Of a DNA stretch of 5,371 bases, positions 1-4,581 are shown in pieces (within the stretch, counting starts at the first letter, position 1; each line of letters begins with the position of its first letter). The DNA comes from Chloroflexi bacterium UBA2235 (lineage in GTDB: Bacteria > Chloroflexota > UBA11872 > UBA12225), in NCBI GenBank assembly GCA_002347925.1, contig DDYL01000009.1, forward strand, positions 1 through 5,371. Reading direction: 5' to 3'. Both the position numbers and the translations under genes were made by a program. The notes beneath the pieces were generated by a model. That model did no database searches and was not told the origin of the DNA. It was given only the letters and a program-made list of their open reading frames with translations.

Positions 1-394
1 CACCGTTTATTCCAAACAGTTCCACGTCCGCCAAGGATTGGATATGGAACAGCGTTGGGGCGGGGTCGGCGGTCTCCCACTTCACGAGGTAGATCGGGTC
101 ACCCATCTTGAGAAGGCCTGACGACAGCCAGGGGTCTCCTCTCCGCAACTGACGAAGGTCACCAAGCTCGACGTCGCGGCGGGAACCCCAGTCCACGTAT
201 CTCGTCGCGAGTGCGCGGGTGTCACCGGCCCAATGCAGGACACCAACGTCATCGGCAACCCAGATGTGAGGAGTGTTGCGCAAAGCCACCACTGCCCCGC
301 GACCGAGTGTCGACTGGGCGTCGGAAATCGCTCCCGACCCGACGATCACTCCAAGAATGACCCCGAGCACCATCAGCACGCGCATGAATCTCAT
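1..394 (-). CDS. Exported protein of unknown function, 5' part only (runs off left edge)
   Basis: The minus strand is open from ATG at 394 to the window edge, giving 131 residues with no stop. The start is set by a strong Shine-Dalgarno stretch, GAGAGGAG (407-400), five bases before the ATG. The N-terminus is a classic signal peptide: basic MRFMR, a hydrophobic core at about residues 6-23, and a likely cleavage near SDA-Q (residues 24-27). A second ATG at codon 4 is also possible. The mature part is soluble-looking and rich in W, D and R, with recognisable blocks WVADDVGVLHWAGDTRAL (45-62), RRGDPWLSSGLL (84-95) and DPIYLVKWE (99-107). I recall blocks like these from secreted proteins in Chloroflexota genomes, but I know no assigned function or named domain. 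It is divergent from the Nudix gene. Coding status is likely; function is unknown. Confidence 0.82.
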   Translation of the reverse strand, partial: MRFMRVLMVLGVILGVIVGSGAISDAQSTLGRGAVVALRNTPHIWVADDVGVLHWAGDTRALATRYVDWGSRRDVELGDLRQLRRGDPWLSSGLLKMGDPIYLVKWETADPAPTLFHIQSLADVELFGING

Positions 395-399
395 CCTAG

Positions 400-407
400 C
401 TCCTCTC
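400..407 (-). promoter_or_regulatory. Ribosome binding site of the exported protein gene
   Basis: Read on the minus strand this is GAGAGGAG, five bases before the ATG at 394. It contrasts with the two plus-strand genes starting at 609 and 4024, which have no such motif, and it decides the start of this partial gene. Confidence 0.75.
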
Positions 408-567
408 ATGTTCCCCAAGCGCACACGCCGCGCAATCGCCGGGCACATGACCGGCTCCGACAGTTCAAACGGCGTTCCCGGCTGTTTGTTCCCGCGCGCC
501 AAAACCCGACCTCCGGGGCAACGGTTGTCCGCTGACCGATGAGGGATCATTTACAGGAAGAATGCGC

Positions 568-596
568 TTGATGAGGGTCCCCGTCACAGGTATGCT
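568..596 (+). promoter_or_regulatory. Promoter of the Nudix gene giving a very short leader
   Basis: A -35 hexamer TTGATG (568-573) and a -10 hexamer TATGCT (591-596) are separated by exactly 17 bases, matching the sigma70 pattern well. Transcription would begin around 602-605, only a few bases before the ATG at 609. There is no Shine-Dalgarno sequence between the -10 and the ATG, so translation is probably leaderless or nearly so. This is a prediction from sequence only. Confidence 0.55.
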
Positions 597-608
597 GCGA
601 TCAAGAAA

Positions 609-1424
609 ATGACTACGACGCCCCCATCACATGACCTTAGCCACACGTTGGCGCACACCGCCGACCACTTCAGCGGCATCCTGATCGATGCCGAACATCT
701 GCCCGATGAAGATCACTTCAGTGACGCGCTTTCATTATCAATGGATGCATGGGCCGCTGCCGGCAAGCGCCTCGTTTGGCTCAAGGTGCCACTGGCCCGG
801 GCCGCCCTGGTGCCGCTAGCTGCGAAGAAGGGGTTCACCTTCCACCACGCCAATGAGCATGACGTGATGATGACCGGCCGTCTCGTGGCAGACGCATTCA
901 TCCCGACCCATGCCACGCATTACGTCGGGGTCGGTGGCGTGGTCATTAACGATCGACGCGAACTGCTCGTCGTGTGCGAGCGTCACCGGGCGACAAGTCG
1001 CCGCTACTACAAGCTTCCCGGCGGGGCGCTCCAGGCAGGCGAGCATCTGGTGGATGCGGTCACCCGGGAGGTTCTGGAGGAAACGGGAGTCGAGGCCCGG
1101 TTCGAGGCGCTGGTCTGCTTCAGGCATTGGCACGGGTACCGGTACGGGAAGTCCGACATCTACTTCGTATGCCGTCTCACTCCCCTGAATACCGACCTGA
1201 CAATGCAAGCCGAGGAAATCGAAGAGTGCCTCTGGATGCCTGTCGACGAATACCTGTCGCACGAACTCGTGAGCCCGTTCAACAAGCGCATCGTCCGGGC
1301 CGCCCTTTCCGCCCCGGGAGTATCCCCGGAGTGGATCGAAGGACACACCGACCCCGCGCGGTATGAGTTCTTCATGCCCGACGAAACCCACAGCAATGAA
1401 CCGCTCGCTGACCGACACGGCTAA
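609..1424 (+). CDS. Nudix hydrolase with N-terminal pre-Nudix domain (NUDT6/plant NUDX-like)
   Basis: This 271-residue cytoplasmic enzyme should hydrolyse a nucleoside diphosphate linked to another group (X). The Nudix box is complete at residues 139-161: G139, E145, R153-E154, E157-E158, G160, so the Mg2+-binding catalytic helix is intact. The Nudix fold starts at about residue 105 (HYVGVGGVV) and continues through KLPGG (135-139) and GKSDIYFVCRL (180-190). Residues 21-91 form the separate pre-Nudix domain, with the marks of human NUDT6 and plant NUDX proteins: FSGILID, a W-containing helix near 48, VWLKVPLARA (56-65), GFTFHHA (75-81) and MMT (87-89). Plant relatives act on ADP-ribose or NADH, but the substrate here cannot be read from sequence. 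The ATG at 609 is preceded by a -10-like hexamer and no ribosome binding site. The gene stands alone, divergent from the exported protein gene, with about 490 empty bases after it. Confidence 0.94.
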   Translation: MTTTPPSHDLSHTLAHTADHFSGILIDAEHLPDEDHFSDALSLSMDAWAAAGKRLVWLKVPLARAALVPLAAKKGFTFHHANEHDVMMTGRLVADAFIPTHATHYVGVGGVVINDRRELLVVCERHRATSRRYYKLPGGALQAGEHLVDAVTREVLEETGVEARFEALVCFRHWHGYRYGKSDIYFVCRLTPLNTDLTMQAEEIEECLWMPVDEYLSHELVSPFNKRIVRAALSAPGVSPEWIEGHTDPARYEFFMPDETHSNEPLADRHG

Positions 1425-1466
1425 CGTCCGCTGAGCGGCGCCGAATGTGCCCGGCGATTACGCCCA

Positions 1467-1491
1467 ACCCGAATCTGCAGTGGGCTCGGGT
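1467..1491 (+). terminator. Weak hairpin downstream of the Nudix gene
   Basis: ACCCGA (1467-1472) pairs with TCGGGT (1486-1491) over a 13-base loop. A second small hairpin, CGCCG/CGGCG, lies just before it at 1439-1456. Neither is followed by a run of T, so a rho-independent terminator is not established. The position 40-70 bases after the Nudix stop is the main reason to list it. Confidence 0.25.
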
Positions 1492-1869
1492 GCCTAGCGT
1501 ATGTGTGGCGTAACGCACGTCACTGGCGCCGGATAGATTTGTGTGGCTTTTGGGACGGTATGCACGGGCGGTGCCGTTACAACTGAGCTCGACACCCTAT
1601 GTTTGACCGCCACGGTTCCCATGGTCAAGTCTTTGTATTTCAGGCGAATCCTTTCTGCCCTCTCGCTGAAAGCGTCGACATCCGATCGACCGCCCTGTCC
1701 CAAGACCCGGTTGCTCATAACCCACTCGGATCTCCTTCGGCGAAGTGGGAGGCAAAAGCACCCCGCAACATCGGGGCGGGTGCCGCCGTTGCATTCGACG
1801 GACCGAGAGCGCCTTCCACAATTCGGGATGTACTCGATCATCCCGGCATGGAAGACGACGCTGGCCACT

Positions 1870-1898
1870 TTGACACTCAGCGACCTCACAGTCGTAAA
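1870..1898 (+). promoter_or_regulatory. Possible promoter of the small helical protein gene
   Basis: A perfect -35 hexamer TTGACA (1870-1875) lies 36 bases before the ATG at 1912. The -10 position at 16-17 bases spacing reads TCGTAA or CGTAAA, a poor match, so this is weak. A start site from it would fall near 1904, after the AAAGGA ribosome-binding-like motif (1896-1901), and the two signals would therefore not work together. One of them is probably coincidental. Confidence 0.3.
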
Positions 1899-1911
1899 GG
1901 ACTGCAACGCA

Positions 1912-2307
1912 ATGAACACCGGTACGCCTGAGGACACCGGCGAGCTGCCAGCATTCAAGGCGTTCACGAGCATCGGACCGATGCATGAAGCATCCGTGGC
2001 ATACCGGGATGCCGTCCGCGCCGCGGACCGCGCGCACGCGGCCATCAGGGACGTCCTTGACAACGCGGACCTCCAGGACGCCGGCGAAGGATCTGTCGGG
2101 TGGCTCGTCAAGAACGACATCTCGGTGCGAGAGTCCCTGATCCGCCTTGCCGACGCGCTGAACGACTTGCAAAGCGTCGCTTCACGCAAGGGTGCCGCCG
2201 CGGTTGCCGAAACGAGTTCGGTCATGGCCCTGTCCAGATGGGTGGCACGGGCGGCAATCGAAGCCGACCAAAACAACGACGCAGCGTCAATCGCCGAGAC
2301 TGCCTGA
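1912..2307 (+). CDS. Small, mostly helical protein of unknown function
   Basis: The 131-residue product is unrecognised. The open frame extends back to GTG 1543, but I place the start at ATG 1912: codons become strongly G/C-ending only from there, AAAGGA (1896-1901) lies about ten bases upstream, and the encoded 1543-1911 sequence is Ser/Thr/Arg-rich with no protein-like pattern. A second ATG at 1981 (Met24) is possible. After an acidic, proline-containing N-terminus (1-14), the chain is rich in Ala, Asp, Glu and Arg. Apparent amphipathic helices lie at about 27-50, 74-94 and 100-122, broken by a Gly/Ser segment near 57-63. There is no signal peptide, membrane segment, cysteine or catalytic motif. 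A helical bundle is the best guess. A hairpin overlaps its stop codon. It converges on the GH4 gene and has no operon partner. Coding status is likely; function is unknown. Confidence 0.7.
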   Translation: MNTGTPEDTGELPAFKAFTSIGPMHEASVAYRDAVRAADRAHAAIRDVLDNADLQDAGEGSVGWLVKNDISVRESLIRLADALNDLQSVASRKGAAAVAETSSVMALSRWVARAAIEADQNNDAASIAETA

Positions 2308-2316
2308 CCTTCAGGC
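2302..2316 (+). terminator. Hairpin spanning the stop codon of the small protein gene
   Basis: GCCTGA (2302-2307, which includes the TGA stop) pairs with TCAGGC (2311-2316) over a three-base loop. The stem can extend by a T-G wobble and a C-G pair. The following sequence, GGGAGTTT, is only weakly T-rich, so this is at best a poor intrinsic terminator. Confidence 0.35.
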
Positions 2317-2470
2317 GGGAGTTTGCCGATCGCCAGCGGACCATTGAGGCGAAGGCATGGACGTCCTTCCCAAATTACCGTTCACATGGGATTCAGATGG
2401 TCACTTCCGCATTCCTAGGCTGCTTAGCCGGGCTCTTTGAACCGAAATTGAAGCGGTTGTGACGACCACG

Positions 2471-2526
2471 AAAACTTCCCGGTCCGACCTCTGGACACTT
2501 CCGGTGTCACAGGAGGCCTGACCGGG
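2471..2526 (-). terminator. Long imperfect hairpin in the convergent gap; likely terminator of the GH4 gene
   Basis: Nested inverted repeats form one extended hairpin: CCCGGTC (2478-2484) with GACCGGG (2520-2526), CCTC (2488-2491) with GAGG (2512-2515), and GACAC (2494-2498) with GTGTC (2504-2508) around the loop TTCCG. Read on the minus strand it begins 28 bases after the GH4 stop and is followed by AAGTTTTC (2477-2470), the T-run expected of an intrinsic terminator. On the plus strand no T-run follows, so it probably works in one direction, though it may also slow transcripts coming from the small gene. Confidence 0.6.
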
Positions 2527-2553
2527 CCAACTACGGTTCTGATCCTTGATCGA

Positions 2554-3903
2554 TTACCGGTAGTGAGCGGCAACTTCCTCATGACCGGGCATCGCCAAGA
2601 CGGTCTCCAGCAGCGTCTTGGCTTGGTCGTAGCTCGTCGTCTTGCGTTCGGCAAGGATGTCGAGCAGGAGCAAACGACGGTCGCCCGTCAAGAACGCCTC
2701 AAGGCCGCGCTCCATCTCGCCGACCTTTGGCATCACTTCCTCGCGCATCACTGAGGCTGGCAGGGGGCGCGCGGGGCGCATCGGGTGCACTCCCCCGCGG
2801 TCAATCCATGCCTGTGACTCGACGACAACGTCATGTTCGATGCCGGCAACAATGCCACCGGTATTGGGCATGTTCACCTGAAAGCAACCCGCGACGCCGT
2901 TGGCCAATGCGTCAATAATCGGCACTTGCTGTTCACGCGTGCGCGTCTGTCCAAAGACCGACGTAACCTGGACCGACGGGTCCTTGATCGCCGCATCGAC
3001 CTGCGCAAGGCGTTCGCTCAGGACTGATACGTGAACCGGACGAGCGATTTCCGTGTCCGGCCCGCCCCACGGCTGGCCAAACCAGTGCTTCTTGGTCGCC
3101 AGATCGGTGTGATACCACCATCCAACCAATCGGGGCGTGTCTCCGATCGGCATCAGGCCATGCATCCGGTACATGTCGATCACGCCCCGGCTCATCTGGA
3201 TGTCATGCGTGCGGGTTGCAACGTGGGTGTCCCAGTATGTGGGTCCGTGTTCTTCGATCCACTTGTCAAGGATTGGGTAGGCATCCTCGCCATCGTGCAT
3301 GAAGGTAGTCAACCAGATCGCATGGTTGACCCCCGGTGCCTCCCAAGTGATCCGGGAGGGGTCCAGCCCAAGCACATTCGCCATTTCCAGGTACCCGTAA
3401 TGCCCGTGGCATAGACCAATGATCTTTGCGTTGGTGTGACGGTTCATCAGCGTCGTGCCATCAAATACCGGGTTGCCACTTTGGATCAGCCACGCGTCGG
3501 GACAGATGCGCTCGATGTCACGCGCAATGTCGAGCATCAGCCGGAAGTTGTAGAAGTGACCGAGCGCGGACGGCGTGTAGTAGTAGTAACCCAGCGACTC
3601 GGTCAATTCCCGCACACGCCGAGCATGGTGGTGGCCCTTCACATCAGCCGTATTGATGACAAAGTCGGCTCCGGTGAGCGCTGCCTGCCGGTCGGTGGTC
3701 TGCGTGAAGCGCAGGTCGGCGCCAAGCTCCCGGCTGTATCGCTCGGCCAAGCCCGTGATGTTCCGCAGCCGCTGGGCGTCGATATCCATGAAGGTCACAT
3801 GGCTGCCCTTCAGGTTCTCGGTCAGGCAGAGATCTTTCACCAAGCCAAGGGAAAATGTCGCACTGCCGGCGCCAATCACCGTGATGTTGATATTGCGTGC
3901 CAT
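2554..3903 (-). CDS. Glycoside hydrolase family 4 enzyme (NAD- and Mn-dependent; MelA-like)
   Basis: GH4 enzymes cleave glycosidic bonds by transient oxidation at C3 of the sugar, using bound NAD+ and a divalent metal. This 449-residue protein has a typical GH4 length. The N-terminal Rossmann motif ITVIGAGSATF (7-17) binds NAD, and the acidic FMDID (38-42) follows the second strand. QSGNP (141-145), C165-H166 in GLCHGHYG, and H194 in GVNHAIWL are the substrate and metal-binding blocks. NMPNTGGIVAGI and HDVVVE (344-362) form the late conserved region. The tetrad at 165-168 is CHGH. From memory, CHG-type members include the Thermotoga alpha-glucuronidase, whereas alpha-galactosidases have CHSV and the 6-phospho-glycosidases have CDMP or CN(V/I)P. 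Specificity remains unproven. I chose ATG 3903 because it puts GAGS at residue 11; ATG 3942 lies inside the probable -10 box. No signal peptide, so cytoplasmic. It is divergent from the Rieske gene. Confidence 0.93.
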   Translation of the reverse strand: MARNINITVIGAGSATFSLGLVKDLCLTENLKGSHVTFMDIDAQRLRNITGLAERYSRELGADLRFTQTTDRQAALTGADFVINTADVKGHHHARRVRELTESLGYYYYTPSALGHFYNFRLMLDIARDIERICPDAWLIQSGNPVFDGTTLMNRHTNAKIIGLCHGHYGYLEMANVLGLDPSRITWEAPGVNHAIWLTTFMHDGEDAYPILDKWIEEHGPTYWDTHVATRTHDIQMSRGVIDMYRMHGLMPIGDTPRLVGWWYHTDLATKKHWFGQPWGGPDTEIARPVHVSVLSERLAQVDAAIKDPSVQVTSVFGQTRTREQQVPIIDALANGVAGCFQVNMPNTGGIVAGIEHDVVVESQAWIDRGGVHPMRPARPLPASVMREEVMPKVGEMERGLEAFLTGDRRLLLLDILAERKTTSYDQAKTLLETVLAMPGHEEVAAHYR

Positions 3904-3937
3904 GGGTTGGTTCCAGTCCTTCCGTGAATTGCGCCAG

Positions 3938-3967
3938 ATCATAGCCCGAGATACCGGGAACTGTCCT
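3938..3967 (-). promoter_or_regulatory. Promoter of the GH4 gene
   Basis: On the minus strand, TATGAT (3943-3938) differs from the -10 consensus by one base. AGGACA (3967-3962), 18 bases upstream, matches four of six -35 positions. Transcription would begin near 3931, leaving a leader of roughly 28 bases that carries AAGGA, 13 bases before ATG 3903. This arrangement argues against translation starting at ATG 3942. Confidence 0.45.
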
Positions 3968-3971
3968 CGGG
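3945..3971. promoter_or_regulatory. Inverted repeat overlapping the GH4 promoter; possible operator
   Basis: CCCGAG (3945-3950) and CTCGGG (3966-3971) are perfect inverted copies separated by 15 bases, so the half-sites are 21 bases apart, about two helical turns. A third CGGG lies between them at 3955-3958. The repeat covers the -10/-35 spacer and the -35 of the minus-strand promoter, which is where a dimeric repressor would bind. No regulator gene is visible in the window. Six-base repeats can arise by chance in GC-rich DNA. Confidence 0.3.
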
Positions 3972-4007
3972 ATGCATCCACGTCCGACGGACTTGCGCCC
4001 CCCGCGC

Positions 4008-4013
4008 TAGACT
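4008..4013 (+). promoter_or_regulatory. -10 box of the Rieske-amidohydrolase operon, very short leader
   Basis: TAGACT fits the TAnnnT -10 pattern and ends ten bases before the ATG at 4024. No convincing -35 hexamer lies 16-18 bases upstream, and there is no Shine-Dalgarno sequence before the ATG. The geometry repeats that of the Nudix gene and suggests a leaderless or near-leaderless transcript. Confidence 0.4.
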
Positions 4014-4023
4014 GCTGGTTGTC

Positions 4024-4581
4024 ATGGCTCGACACGTTGTTGCAATGGTTGGGGATATTCCCCCTGGTGGCCGGAAAGTCGTCGACCTGGACGGACATTC
4101 GGTCGGGGTGTTCCATGTGGGAGGCGAGTACTACGCCCTCTTGAACTGGTGTCCGCATCAAGGTGCACGCCTGTGCGAGGGGCGCCTCTGGTCTGGTCTT
4201 GAAGGCAATCTTCCCGGGGACTACCAGACAAGCAGTGACCGGCCGGTCATCTCTTGCATTTATCACGGTTGGGAGTTCGACCTCGGGACAGGCCGCTCGG
4301 TTTGCGAACCGGAAAGACTTCGCGTACGTGCCTATGAAGTCACGGTTGAACCGGACCTGACATCGGGCCAGGATGGCGATACCCCGGGCAGGCAATCCCG
4401 AACCGATGCCACCGCTCTCACCTTCCCGGTGTCGGTCGAGCACGGAAAGATTGTCGTTGACCTGAGACGCACGCCGGTCACCCGCAGCGGTCGCAAGGCA
4501 ACCCGGAACCCGCGTGACGGTGAGAGTGAAATCACGCACATCTCATCCGGAGCGACGCTCCAATCAAGGGGAGCGAGATGA
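4024..4581 (+). CDS. Rieske [2Fe-2S] protein, ferredoxin-like
   Basis: The 185-residue product carries a full Rieske cluster site: C43-P-H45 in CPHQGARL and C78-I-Y-H81 in CIYHGWEFDLGTG. Such proteins pass electrons to, or are part of, oxygenases, and act in the cytoplasm; there is no signal peptide or membrane anchor. The gap between the two motifs is 32 residues (46-77), against about 15-17 in ordinary Rieske ferredoxins. The extra segment includes LPGDYQTSSDRP; I recall a similar insertion in a subgroup of bacterial Rieske proteins found near amidohydrolases. After VRAYEVTVE (101-109) comes a hydrophilic insertion (about 110-131), then the strands FPVSVEHGKIVVDL (134-147) and a charged tail (148-185) that looks disordered. 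No large oxygenase subunit lies in the window. The start has no ribosome binding site. The gene ends in an ATGA overlap with the amidohydrolase, so the two are made together. Confidence 0.92.
   Translation: MARHVVAMVGDIPPGGRKVVDLDGHSVGVFHVGGEYYALLNWCPHQGARLCEGRLWSGLEGNLPGDYQTSSDRPVISCIYHGWEFDLGTGRSVCEPERLRVRAYEVTVEPDLTSGQDGDTPGRQSRTDATALTFPVSVEHGKIVVDLRRTPVTRSGRKATRNPRDGESEITHISSGATLQSRGAR
4566..4573 (+). promoter_or_regulatory. Ribosome binding site of the amidohydrolase gene, inside the Rieske gene
   Basis: AAGGGGAG lies four bases before ATG 4578, within the last codons of the Rieske gene. It selects ATG 4578 over the in-frame ATG at 4617 and supports coupled translation of the two genes. 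Confidence 0.75.

Larger units (their letters stand above)
1425..1911. other. Gene-free stretch of about 490 bases
   Basis: Several long frames cross this stretch on both strands, but none shows the third-position G/C bias of the neighbouring genes, a ribosome binding site, or recognisable protein sequence. The plus-strand frame beginning at GTG 1543 is continuous with the small gene downstream, yet codon use becomes gene-like only from about 1912. I see no tRNA, rRNA, RNase P, tmRNA or known riboswitch motif. Local structures include CCCACT (1721-1726) pairing with AGTGGG (1744-1749), with the nested alternative CTTCG/CGAAG (1735-1745). It may be a long 5' leader, an undetected small RNA, or decayed sequence. 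Confidence 0.5.

Noticed and set aside
233..542. Two short plus-strand open frames of 89-100 residues.
   Set aside because: They lie mostly antisense to the exported protein gene, which has a signal peptide and a strong ribosome binding site.
816..1418. A 200-residue open frame on the minus strand.
   Set aside because: It is fully antisense to the Nudix gene, whose motifs are intact.
1543..1911. An N-terminal extension of the small helical protein from GTG 1543.
   Set aside because: The third-position G/C bias weakens and the sequence becomes Ser/Thr/Arg-rich without pattern; ATG 1912 with AAAGGA upstream fits better.
1494..2276. A 260-residue open frame on the minus strand.
   Set aside because: It is rich in Ser, Arg and Thr with no recognisable motif, lies opposite the better supported small gene, and has no ribosome binding site; it looks like a shadow frame.
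3574..3590. A TAG/TAC trinucleotide run resembling a microsatellite.
   Set aside because: It simply encodes four consecutive tyrosines (residues 106-109) in the GH4 protein and is too short to be a repeat element.
3436..4144. Two plus-strand frames of 163 residues each.
   Set aside because: They are antisense to the GH4 gene and its control region and show no family features.
3904..4539. The GH4 reading frame stays open on the minus strand back to 4539, allowing a 661-residue protein.
   Set aside because: The extra segment lies opposite the Rieske gene, has no protein-like pattern, and would put the NAD-binding motif 220 residues in, whereas GH4 enzymes have it at the N-terminus.
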